Source: JACDAN01 sp046729215 (lineage in GTDB: Bacteria > Actinomycetota > Thermoleophilia > Gaiellales > Gaiellaceae). From it: a DNA stretch of 20,409 nt. The position numbers and the translations under genes were made by a program. The notes under the pieces were generated by a model. That model saw only the letters and a program-made list of their open reading frames with translations. It made no database searches and had not been told where the DNA came from. The stretch lies in assembly GCA_046729215.1 (NCBI GenBank), contig JBKPGE010000217.1:1-20409 (forward strand). The letters run 5' to 3'. Shown one piece after another: positions 1 to 6,424 of the stretch (the first letter of the stretch is position 1; every line of letters begins with the position of its first letter).

Positions 1-2
1 CC

Positions 3-101
3 TTCCGCGAAGCCGCAAACGAGTACCCAAGCGCTGAACTCGGACGAGCAACACATGCGGTCATCCTCGGGTCTGACGGAGAGGTAATCGCTGCGGAGTA
101 A
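3..101 (+). CDS. C-terminal fragment of an unidentified protein
   Basis: An open frame runs in from the left edge and stops at TAA 99-101, giving about 32 residues that end in ATHAVILGSDGEVIAAE. The mix of a hydrophobic strand and a glycine/aspartate turn looks like genuine protein, while frame 1 gives a serine-rich string and frame 2 stops early. Nothing in the fragment identifies a family. It could be chance, since only about 100 bases are visible. Confidence 0.4.
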   Translation, partial: FREAANEYPSAELGRATHAVILGSDGEVIAAE

Positions 102-186
102 TCCGATTCGGGTGTACAGCGCACCTCGATAGGCCACGGAAGCTGGCGCCGGCCGGGCGCAGTGGTCGCCGGGCCGCGGCTCACGA

Positions 187-258
187 AGCGGGGAGCAGGA
201 ATCGAACCCGCACCTGCGGCAGGGTTTGCCGCCGTCCTAGCCGTTGGACTACCCCCGC
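187..258 (-). tRNA. tRNA-Gly-like gene with abnormal anticodon loop (nominal ACC)
   Basis: The minus strand folds into a complete 72-nt cloverleaf: acceptor GCGGGGG/TCCCCGC (last pair G-U), D stem GTCC/GGAC, anticodon stem GCGGC/GCCGC, 4-nt variable loop, T stem GCGGG/CCTGC with loop TTCGATT, and discriminator U73. CCA is not encoded. G1-C72, C2-G71, U73, C35 and C36 match the bacterial glycine identity set. The 7-nt anticodon loop reads AAACCCT, so position 33 is A instead of the nearly universal U, position 37 is C instead of a purine, and the nominal anticodon is ACC, which bacteria rarely use unmodified for glycine. It is therefore either a non-decoding tRNA-Gly or a young pseudogene. A minus-strand TAGTAT box lies 11 nt upstream. 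Confidence 0.75.
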
Positions 259-269
259 GCGGTCTCCCG

Positions 270-275
270 ATACTA
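270..275 (-). promoter_or_regulatory. Probable -10 box of the tRNA gene
   Basis: TAGTAT on the minus strand fits TANNNT and ends 11 nt before the mature 5' end of the tRNA, leaving a short precursor leader. No convincing -35 hexamer is seen. Confidence 0.4.
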
Positions 276-307
276 CGAGACGCACATCGCGACGGTTTGT
301 TGCGGCA

Positions 308-337
308 TTGAACGGCAGGGGGTGCAGTCCCTACACT
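308..337 (+). promoter_or_regulatory. Sigma-70-type promoter of the cyclase gene
   Basis: TTGAAC (308-313) and TACACT (332-337) are separated by 18 nt. The expected transcription start is at about 344, within two bases of the GTG at 346, so the mRNA would be leaderless or nearly so. This supports GTG 346 over the in-frame GTG at 352. Confidence 0.5.
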
Positions 338-345
338 CGTAAAGA

Positions 346-1527
346 GTGGGAGTGGCTCCTCATGCACCCGTTCGCACGTTCCTGATCGCCGACATCCGCG
401 GGTACACCCGGTTCACCGAGGAGTACGGCGACGAGGCGTCCGCGAGGCTGTCGCGGAAGTTCAGCGAGCTCGTCCAAGAGGGAGGAGACCTTCGCGGCGG
501 GACGCTGATCGAGGTTCGAGGCGATGAGGCCCTTGCGGTCTTCGACTCGGCACGGCAGGCCATCCGAGCGGGGATGGACCTTCAGAGGAAGTTCGCGGCC
601 GAGACCGACGCTGACTCGGACCTTCCACTAAGCGTCGGGATCGGAATCGACTCCGGCGAGGCAATCGCACTGGAGGACGGCTCGTTCCGCGGCGCAGCTC
701 TCAACGTGGCGGCACGCCTGTGCGCGCTCGCGCACGGCGGCGAGGTGCTCGTCACCGAGGGAACGAGTCACCTCGCAGGCCGGCTCCCGGGCGTCCGGTA
801 CATCGACAGGGGCCGGGTTCATCTCAAGGGGATCGCCGATCCGGTCCGGGTCGTCCGAGCCGCGCCGGAGGAGGAACAGACCCAGTCGCGATTCCTCACC
901 GCCTTGAGCGGGCCGAAGCGTCTCGGGTGGGGCCTCGGACTGCTTGTTGTATTGGTCGCCGCCGCAACTGCGGCGGGAGTCGTCTACCTGACCGGCGAGA
1001 ACAAGGGCGAGCCCAGCTCAGCCGCGCCGCCGAGCCCGCTCGGATCGTCGAAGGACGCAAGCCATGCCGGGGTCATCGCTCTGATCCCCGCCAGTCTCAG
1101 AAAGCCGTGCGTGAAACAGCCTGTGCCGAACATCGGCGCGGTCGAAACCGCGGTCTGCGTCCCTCCTGCGGGCGCAACGGGTTTCTGGCCGGACCGGTGG
1201 GAGATCTCGATCTATCCGAGTGGCCGCGCCGTTCGAGACGCGTACGAGGCGGAACGCCGCCGGCAGCAGCTTCCCATAGACCTGGGGACGTGCAGCCGCG
1301 TCAGCTGGGGTGGAGAGGCGGCCTGGTCTCACGGACCGAACAAGCCGGGCGGTCGCATTCTCTGCTACTTCGACGGTGACGATGCGGTTGCCGTCTGGAC
1401 GCACGAACGCCTTGGACAGCCGACCCACAGGGACATTCTCGGAATTGCGAGAGAAGGCGGCACCGACCACGCGCGGCTCTACTCGTGGTGGTCAAGGGCA
1501 CACCACTTGATCGGGAAGGTCGAATAG
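346..1527 (+). CDS. Class III nucleotide cyclase with transmembrane segment and extracytoplasmic sensor domain
   Basis: Residues 10-170 form a class III cyclase homology domain. Metal-binding aspartates are D16 (in ADIRGYT) and D60 (in RGDEALAVF), and transition-state residues are N120 and R124 (in LNVAARL). A hydrophobic helix at about 194-215 spans the membrane, followed by a Ser/Pro linker and an outside domain (about 240-393). That domain has four cysteines (255, 271, 316, 340) and the WGGEAAW, GRILCYF and AVWTHERL segments, which resemble the extracytoplasmic sensor of actinobacterial Ser/Thr kinases. The purine-selecting positions are atypical: E56 where adenylate cyclases have Lys, and S113 where they have Asp/Thr. 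The product (cAMP or cGMP) is therefore uncertain. The stop codon abuts the stop of the convergent hutF-like gene with no bases between. Confidence 0.85.
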   Translation: MGVAPHAPVRTFLIADIRGYTRFTEEYGDEASARLSRKFSELVQEGGDLRGGTLIEVRGDEALAVFDSARQAIRAGMDLQRKFAAETDADSDLPLSVGIGIDSGEAIALEDGSFRGAALNVAARLCALAHGGEVLVTEGTSHLAGRLPGVRYIDRGRVHLKGIADPVRVVRAAPEEEQTQSRFLTALSGPKRLGWGLGLLVVLVAAATAAGVVYLTGENKGEPSSAAPPSPLGSSKDASHAGVIALIPASLRKPCVKQPVPNIGAVETAVCVPPAGATGFWPDRWEISIYPSGRAVRDAYEAERRRQQLPIDLGTCSRVSWGGEAAWSHGPNKPGGRILCYFDGDDAVAVWTHERLGQPTHRDILGIAREGGTDHARLYSWWSRAHHLIGKVE

Positions 1528-2535
1528 TCAGCGTACGACGTCGGAGCTAGCTCCGAACACGATCGCGCCGAGCAGGTCGGCGCGGTCGAGGCCTCTCAGC
1601 GACGGGTGCTCGGGGTCGAGCGTGATGTCCGGCCAGGACTCGATCCCAAGGGCGGCAGCACCTTCGTCGGTGCTGAAGCGGAGGAGCGTCTCGACGCCGT
1701 AGACCTCCCTGCGCCCGGAGGCGCGGCGAGCGGTCGTCTCCAGCTCGCGCAGCTCCTCCAACGGATCGATGCGGACATTCGAGTCAGAGCCGATGCAGAT
1801 GCCGATGCCGCGTGCCTGCAAGCGCTCGACGGGCGCGAACCCGTCTCCGAGATTTCCCTCCGTGGTCGGGCAAAGGCAGACGCGCGCGCCCGCGCCCGCG
1901 AGCAGGTCGAGCTCGGCGTCGTCCGCGTGGGTCGCGTGGACCACGGTGCTGCGCGGGCCGAGACACCCGGTGCGATGAAGAAGCTCGATCGGCCGGACAC
2001 CGTGCTCGGCCACACATTGCTCAACCTCGCGTGGCTGTTCGTCGGCATGGACATGCAGCGGGAGCTCCTCGGCCGCCACATAGCGGCCGATCTCCTCGAG
2101 CCAATCGGCCGGACAAGCGCGGACCGAGTGGGGGGCACAGCCGACGCGCAGTCCCGAAGCGCGCAGCTCTTCCACCTGAGCCAGATACTCCGCGACGGAG
2201 TCCTGCCGGAACCGGGGGCTCCCGCCGCGGGCGTAGGCGGTCAGCAGCAGCGTGAGCTCGACGCCGGCCTCCCGGGCCGCCTCGCCGGCAGCGCGCGCCT
2301 CGTCCAGCCCGAGGTAGTGGAACTCACCGACGGCCGTGTAACCCGCGGCGCGCATCTCGCGGTATGTGTCGGCGTAGTCGCGGCGCACCGTCTCCGGCGT
2401 CTGCCGCGTGGCCTCCGCGATCATCTGCTCCCGCCAGGCCCAGAAGTCGCCGCCCGTCGGTCGGCCGCGTAACGCGCGCTGGAACGTGTGACTGTGCGCG
2501 TTGACGAACCCAGGCAGAACGAGCGGCTCGGCCAT
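1528..2535 (-). CDS. hutF: Formimidoylglutamate deiminase-like amidohydrolase (HutF family), N-terminally short
   Basis: This is a metal-dependent TIM-barrel hydrolase that would deaminate N-formimino-L-glutamate in histidine breakdown. Metal ligands are visible as H14/H16 (NAHSHTFQR), H163 (HVHADEQ), H200/H203 (HATH) and D251 (GSDSN). The segments GEFHYLG, CPTTEGNLGDG and EELRELE are typical of HutF. At 335 aa it is well below the usual size of about 450. The protein begins just before the HxH motif, so the N-terminal beta-sandwich strand region is missing. An in-frame TAG four codons upstream of the ATG rules out a longer frame. No other hut gene is in the window, so another amidohydrolase substrate is possible. 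A TAGCAT box six nt upstream suggests a leaderless mRNA. Confidence 0.75.
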   Translation of the reverse strand: MAEPLVLPGFVNAHSHTFQRALRGRPTGGDFWAWREQMIAEATRQTPETVRRDYADTYREMRAAGYTAVGEFHYLGLDEARAAGEAAREAGVELTLLLTAYARGGSPRFRQDSVAEYLAQVEELRASGLRVGCAPHSVRACPADWLEEIGRYVAAEELPLHVHADEQPREVEQCVAEHGVRPIELLHRTGCLGPRSTVVHATHADDAELDLLAGAGARVCLCPTTEGNLGDGFAPVERLQARGIGICIGSDSNVRIDPLEELRELETTARRASGRREVYGVETLLRFSTDEGAAALGIESWPDITLDPEHPSLRGLDRADLLGAIVFGASSDVVR

Positions 2536-2541
2536 CGGCGA

Positions 2542-2547
2542 ATGCTA
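2542..2547 (-). promoter_or_regulatory. -10 box of the hutF-like gene (leaderless)
   Basis: TAGCAT on the minus strand is followed by six bases and then the ATG at 2535, so transcription would start at or next to the start codon. The space to the divergent pgsA is only 40 bp and holds both -10 boxes. Confidence 0.4.
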
Positions 2548-2561
2548 AGGGCATGGGGAAC

Positions 2562-2567
2562 TATCCT
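2562..2567 (+). promoter_or_regulatory. -10 box of the pgsA-like gene (near-leaderless)
   Basis: TATCCT lies eight bases before ATG 2576. No clear -35 is seen. The position argues for ATG 2576 rather than the TTG at 2567. Confidence 0.4.
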
Positions 2568-2575
2568 TGCCAGGG

Positions 2576-3124
2576 ATGGCCGAGCGCGTGGTCCCGGTTC
2601 ACCTTGCGCAGATTCCGAACGCGCTCACGATCGCACGCTTTGCGGCGATCCCGGTCTTCATCGCGCTAGAGCTCCCGGCAGAAGGCGGAAAGAGCTGGGC
2701 CGCGGCGATCGTCTTCGTAGCCGCTGCGGCAACCGACCAGCTGGACGGGTGGCTCGCCCGTCGCTGGCACGTCGAGTCGCGTTTCGGCACCGTTGCCGAC
2801 CCGCTTGCGGACCGCCTGATGATCGACGCGGCCGTGATCCTCCTCTGGTACCACGACCGGATCCCCTGGTGGGCGCTCGTGCTCATCCTCGCGCGTGACC
2901 TGATCCTCGTCGGCGGGTACAAGCTGGTTGTGCGCGAAAGCAGCGAGCTCTCGGTCAACTTCATCGGCAAGGTTGCGACATGGATCCTCTATGCGTCGAT
3001 AGCCCTGATGCTCGTCACCGGTGAAGGAACGGACCTTCCGTACGTTCTCTTCCTGCTCGGGCTCGGGCTCGCGCTCGTGGCAGGCGCCATCTATGTCGCC
3101 GCGGCAGTGAGGAAACCCGCGTGA
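2576..3124 (+). CDS. pgsA: CDP-alcohol phosphatidyltransferase (PgsA-like)
   Basis: This integral membrane enzyme of 182 aa transfers a phosphatidyl group from CDP-diacylglycerol to an alcohol acceptor. The family signature D-x2-DG-x2-AR-x8-G-x3-D-x3-D is complete: D54, D57-G58, A61-R62, G71, D75 and D79. The N-terminal segment PNALTIARFAAIPVF is typical of phosphatidylglycerophosphate synthases, and about five hydrophobic helices follow. The acceptor (glycerol-3-phosphate or inositol phosphate) cannot be fixed from sequence alone; the N-terminus favours PgsA. Its TGA overlaps the GTG of the next gene by four bases (GTGA), so the two are translationally coupled. ATG 2576 was chosen over TTG 2567 because of the -10 box position. 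Confidence 0.85.
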   Translation: MAERVVPVHLAQIPNALTIARFAAIPVFIALELPAEGGKSWAAAIVFVAAAATDQLDGWLARRWHVESRFGTVADPLADRLMIDAAVILLWYHDRIPWWALVLILARDLILVGGYKLVVRESSELSVNFIGKVATWILYASIALMLVTGEGTDLPYVLFLLGLGLALVAGAIYVAAAVRKPA

Positions 3125-5631
3125 AGGCCGTCGTCATGGCCGGTGGGGAGGGCACGCGGCTTCGCCCGCTGACCTCGAACCAGCCCAAGCCGATGGTTCC
3201 AATTGTGGGGAAGCCCTGCATCGAGCACATCCTCGAGCTCGCCCGCCGCCACGGTTTCGAGGATGCGATCATCACCGTCGCGTTTCTGCCGCAGGCGATC
3301 CGAAGCTATTTCGGCGACGGCGAGTCTCTCGGCATGAACATCGAGTACTCGGTCGAGGAGTCGCCGCTCGGCACCGCCGGCTCGGTTCGACTGGCGAGCG
3401 ACCGCCTCGACGACACGTTCCTCGTCATCTCGGGCGACGCACTGTGCGACTTCGACCTCACGAAGCTGATCGAGTTTCACCGCGAGAAGGGAGCCGCCGC
3501 GACGATCGCGCTCAAGTCGGTGCCGAACCCGCTCGAGTTCGGGATCGTCGTCACGGACAGCGACGGTCGCGTCGAGCGTTTCCTCGAGAAGCCGTCATGG
3601 AGCCAGGTCTTCTCGGACACGATCAATACGGGGGTCTACGTCCTCGAGCCGGAGGTGCTCAAGCACGTGCCGACCGACCGGCCGTACGACTTCTCCAAGG
3701 AGCTCTTCCCGCTGCTTCTCGAGATGGGACGCCCCCTCTACGGCTACGTCACCGACGGCTACTGGCAGGACATCGGCAACCTGGCCCAGTACCGACAGGC
3801 CAACTGCGATGCGCTCGACGGCCACGTCGCGCTCGAGCTGCCCGGCGTCCGCCTTCGCGGGAACGTCTGGGTGGGGGAAGGGGTCGAGATCGACGACCTC
3901 GACCGCATCGAGGCCCCGGCCTATATCGGGAACTACTGTCGGATCGCGACCGACGCGACGGTCGGTCCGTACTCCGTGCTCTCGGCGAGCGTCACCCTGC
4001 GGGAGCGCGCCCGCACCGTTTCCTCGGTTATCGACGCCTCGACCCACATCGGACGAAGCGTCCTGATCGAGAACGCGATCGTCGGCCGCAACTGCGACAT
4101 CCGCTCACACGTCCGCATCCACGAAGACGTCGCGATCGGGGACGACGTCCGGATCGGCGCGGAGGCGGTCGTCATGCCCGGGGTCCGCATCTACCCCTAC
4201 AAGGAAGTCGAGTCGGGCGCCCAGGTGTACGAGAGCCTCATCTTCGAATCGCGCGCCTCGTCGCAGCTCTTCGGCGCAGAAGGCGTAACGGGGCTCGTCA
4301 ATGTCGACCTGACGCCGGAGACCGCGCTTCGCCTCGCCGCCGCCTTCGGAACGGCGCTCAAGCGCGGAGCACGCGTGGTGGCAAGCCGTGAGGCGACCGC
4401 GCCCTGCAGGTTGATCAAGCGCGTGATGATCTCCGGGCTCAACTCGACCGGAATCGAGGTTCACGACCTGCGCGTGCTGCCGGCGGCGGTCGGCCGGCAT
4501 CTCCTGAAGAGCCACGGCTACGACGGGGGCTTCCACGTCGGCGTCAGCTCCACAGACCCGGAAGCAGTACGGATCCAGATCTTCGAGCCACCGGGGATCG
4601 AGCTCACACCGGCCATGCAGAAGGAGGTCGAGAAGCACTTCAGCCGGCTCGAGCTGCGCCGGATGGCAGCGACGGACGTGGCCGGAATCACCTATCCCGC
4701 TAGGGCACGCGAGGGGTACGCGCACGACTTGCTTGGGAGCCTCGACGCCGAGGCGATTCGCGCGCGCGGCTTCAGGATCGTCGTCGACTACGGCTACTCG
4801 GCGGCGTCGTTCGTGCTGCCGCTGCTCCTCGGCCCGCTCGGTGTCGAAGCGGTCGCCGCACACGGTTTCAGCGCCGACCAGCCCACCGCCGAAGCGGTCA
4901 CGCTCCGGGGCCTTGTCGGCCAGGCGAAGCGCCTCGTCGGTGCGATCGGCGCGGATCTGGGCGTCGTCTTCGACCGAGCCGCCGAGCGCCTCTACCTGAT
5001 CGACGACCAAATGCGCGAGATCCCGGTCGAACAGGCGCTGCTGCTCTATCTCCGGCTCATCGGAAACAACGGGAAGGTCGGGAAGCTGGCGCTGCCTGTG
5101 ACGGTCACGAGCCAGGTCGAGCGACTCGTGGAAGGGAGCCCGCTCGAGGTAGTGCGGACGCCGGCCTCGCTCAACGCGCTGACGAAGGCTGCCGCCGAGA
5201 ACGGCGTCGTCTTCGCGGGTGCTGTCGGGGGCGGGTACGTCTTCCCGGAGTTCCTGCCCGCCTACGACGCGATGGCGAGCCTCTGCAAGCTGCTCGAGCT
5301 CTTGGCGCCCGTCGAGCAGCCGCTGTCGCAGCTGGTTTCCGAGCTTCCGGAGTCGCATGTCGTCCACCGCCGAGTCGCGTGCCCGTGGTCGCAGAAAGGC
5401 CTCGTCATGCGCGTCCTCACCGAGCGTCTCAAGGACCGAGAGGTCGATCTCCGCGACGGGATCAAGGTGTTCGACGAGCGCGGCTGGGCGCAGGTCCTGC
5501 CCGATCCCGACGAGCCCATCGTCCACATCTACGCCGAGGGAGACGACGAGGAGACCTCCGCCGAGCTCGAGCGGGAGCTGCGCGAGCTCGTCGAGGAGGT
5601 GCTCCAGCAGGGCGAAGAGGTCCCTGCCTGA
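3121..5631 (+). CDS. Mannose-1-phosphate guanylyltransferase-like nucleotidyltransferase / degenerate phosphomannomutase fusion
   Basis: The 836-aa protein has three parts. Residues 1-235 are a sugar-nucleotidyltransferase with the signature MAGGEGTRLRP at 6-16, K23-P24 and the metal-site segment ISGDALCDFD. Residues about 240-365 are a left-handed beta-helix of hexapeptide repeats. Residues about 385-830 are a phosphohexomutase fold whose active-site loops are eroded. The usual TASHNP loop is VSSTDP (S477 may align with the phospho-serine), the metal loop DGDxDR is DRAAER (618-623), the sugar loop GExSGH is GAVGGGYVF (about 700-708), and the phosphate loop SGTEP is DPDEP. The nucleotidyltransferase is probably active and the mutase half probably structural or regulatory. 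The sugar (mannose-1-P or glucose-1-P) is not certain. Coupled to pgsA by GTGA. Confidence 0.85.
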   Translation: MKAVVMAGGEGTRLRPLTSNQPKPMVPIVGKPCIEHILELARRHGFEDAIITVAFLPQAIRSYFGDGESLGMNIEYSVEESPLGTAGSVRLASDRLDDTFLVISGDALCDFDLTKLIEFHREKGAAATIALKSVPNPLEFGIVVTDSDGRVERFLEKPSWSQVFSDTINTGVYVLEPEVLKHVPTDRPYDFSKELFPLLLEMGRPLYGYVTDGYWQDIGNLAQYRQANCDALDGHVALELPGVRLRGNVWVGEGVEIDDLDRIEAPAYIGNYCRIATDATVGPYSVLSASVTLRERARTVSSVIDASTHIGRSVLIENAIVGRNCDIRSHVRIHEDVAIGDDVRIGAEAVVMPGVRIYPYKEVESGAQVYESLIFESRASSQLFGAEGVTGLVNVDLTPETALRLAAAFGTALKRGARVVASREATAPCRLIKRVMISGLNSTGIEVHDLRVLPAAVGRHLLKSHGYDGGFHVGVSSTDPEAVRIQIFEPPGIELTPAMQKEVEKHFSRLELRRMAATDVAGITYPARAREGYAHDLLGSLDAEAIRARGFRIVVDYGYSAASFVLPLLLGPLGVEAVAAHGFSADQPTAEAVTLRGLVGQAKRLVGAIGADLGVVFDRAAERLYLIDDQMREIPVEQALLLYLRLIGNNGKVGKLALPVTVTSQVERLVEGSPLEVVRTPASLNALTKAAAENGVVFAGAVGGGYVFPEFLPAYDAMASLCKLLELLAPVEQPLSQLVSELPESHVVHRRVACPWSQKGLVMRVLTERLKDREVDLRDGIKVFDERGWAQVLPDPDEPIVHIYAEGDDEETSAELERELRELVEEVLQQGEEVPA

Positions 5632-5646
5632 GCACGAATCTCAACG

Positions 5647-5661
5647 TAAGGTTGACCCTTA
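5647..5661. promoter_or_regulatory. Candidate operator: inverted repeat over the -35 box
   Basis: TAAGG-N5-CCTTA is a perfect 5-bp dyad centred on the -35 element TTGACC. A bound dimer there would block RNA polymerase. The FtsR-like MerR protein of the same operon is a plausible but unproven ligand. Confidence 0.4.
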
Positions 5662-5680
5662 GCCGTTCCCCTGGTTAACT
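5652..5680 (+). promoter_or_regulatory. Promoter of the rsiG-like/FHA/MerR/apt operon
   Basis: TTGACC (5652-5657), a 17-nt spacer and TTAACT (5675-5680) place the start at about 5687. The 20-nt leader carries a ribosome site GAAAGG (5695-5700) six bases before GTG 5707. Confidence 0.55.
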
Positions 5681-5706
5681 GGTCGTCTCAGACCGAAAGG
5701 CCCAAC

Positions 5707-5958
5707 GTGGAACCGTTGCCCGATCTTGCCACGCTTTCCGACGCCGATCTCAAGGCGTTGATCGACAATCTCCAGCGCGAGGAGCAGGAGGTTTCGTACC
5801 GTCGCCGGCTCTTGCACGGGAAGATCGACATCCTGCGCGCCGAGCTCGTCTCGCGCTTGCAGCGTCAGGTCGGGGCGGGGGAGAGCCCTCTGAGCGAGGT
5901 GGACGTCGACAAACTGACGAAGATCCTCGCGGGGAAGGCCGCGCCGCCGGCGAGCTGA
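5707..5958 (+). CDS. Small helical protein resembling the c-di-GMP-binding anti-sigma RsiG
   Basis: This 83-aa protein is almost entirely alpha-helical and charged, with no membrane segment; residues 11-54 should form a coiled coil or helical hairpin. Residues 26-41 match the RsiG ligand motif E-x3-S-x2-R-x3-Q-x3-D: E26, S30, R33, H37 in place of Gln, and D41. In Streptomyces and Rubrobacter, RsiG sequesters the sigma factor WhiG when c-di-GMP is bound; the single-motif, dimeric form belongs to the deep-branching genus. The start is GTG 5707 with SD GAAAGG. The next gene begins four bases after its stop. Neither sigma factor in this window is of the WhiG type, so the partner would lie elsewhere. 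The family call rests on the motif and helix pattern only. Confidence 0.6.
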   Translation: MEPLPDLATLSDADLKALIDNLQREEQEVSYRRRLLHGKIDILRAELVSRLQRQVGAGESPLSEVDVDKLTKILAGKAAPPAS

Positions 5959-5962
5959 GCGC

Positions 5963-6424
5963 GTGAGCTACGTCTACTGCCCAGAATGCGGGTTCCGGAA
6001 CCCGGAGGCCGCGAACTTCTGCTCCAAATGCGGAGCCGCGCTCGTGCGCGAGGCGGGTGGAGGGGACACGACCATGGCGTACACGCCTGACGAAGTGGAC
6101 GACGCCTCGCCACTGGAGGATATCGGCATGGAGGGCCCGGCGCTCGTCGTGCGCTCGGGCGGAGGCCGGACGGGTGAGCACTTCATTCCGAGCGACGAGC
6201 GCACTTCGATCGGCCGCTCTCCCGACTGCGACATCTTCCTCGACGACGTCACCGTCTCGCGGCACCACGCGATCCTCATCCGCCGTAGCGAGGGCTTCGT
6301 GATCGAGGACCAGGGCAGTCTCAACGGGACGTTCGTGAACCGGCGGCGCATCGAGAGCGCCGAGCTCGCGGACGGCGACGAGCTGCAGATCGGCAAGTAC
6401 CGGCTGACCTTCCTGCAGAAGTGA
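5963..6424 (+). CDS. garA: Zinc-ribbon/FHA-domain protein, GarA-like
   Basis: The 153-aa protein starts with a zinc ribbon (C6, C9, C20, C23), then a linker, then an FHA domain at about 58-150. The FHA core has the phosphothreonine-binding set: GR at 84-85, S99-R100-xH102 in DDVTVSRHHA, and N121 in GSLNGTFVN. The segments DIFLDDVTVSR and LQIGKYRLTFL are very close to mycobacterial GarA, a switch that in its unphosphorylated form inhibits 2-oxoglutarate dehydrogenase and regulates glutamate metabolism. GarA is phosphorylated by PknB/PknG on an N-terminal double-Thr motif; the linker here has GDTTMAY (T36, T37), a likely equivalent. The zinc ribbon is not part of classical GarA. GTG start; its last bases overlap the next gene's GTG (GTGA). 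Confidence 0.8.
   Translation: MSYVYCPECGFRNPEAANFCSKCGAALVREAGGGDTTMAYTPDEVDDASPLEDIGMEGPALVVRSGGGRTGEHFIPSDERTSIGRSPDCDIFLDDVTVSRHHAILIRRSEGFVIEDQGSLNGTFVNRRRIESAELADGDELQIGKYRLTFLQK

Noticed and set aside
1606..2472. Plus-strand frame of 288 codons opposite hutF
   Set aside because: Antisense shadow; the minus-strand frame has metal ligands and family motifs.
4105..5526. Long minus-strand open frame (473 codons) opposite the nucleotidyltransferase fusion
   Set aside because: Arg/Asp/His-rich translation without motifs; lies wholly opposite a well-supported gene, as expected in high-GC DNA.
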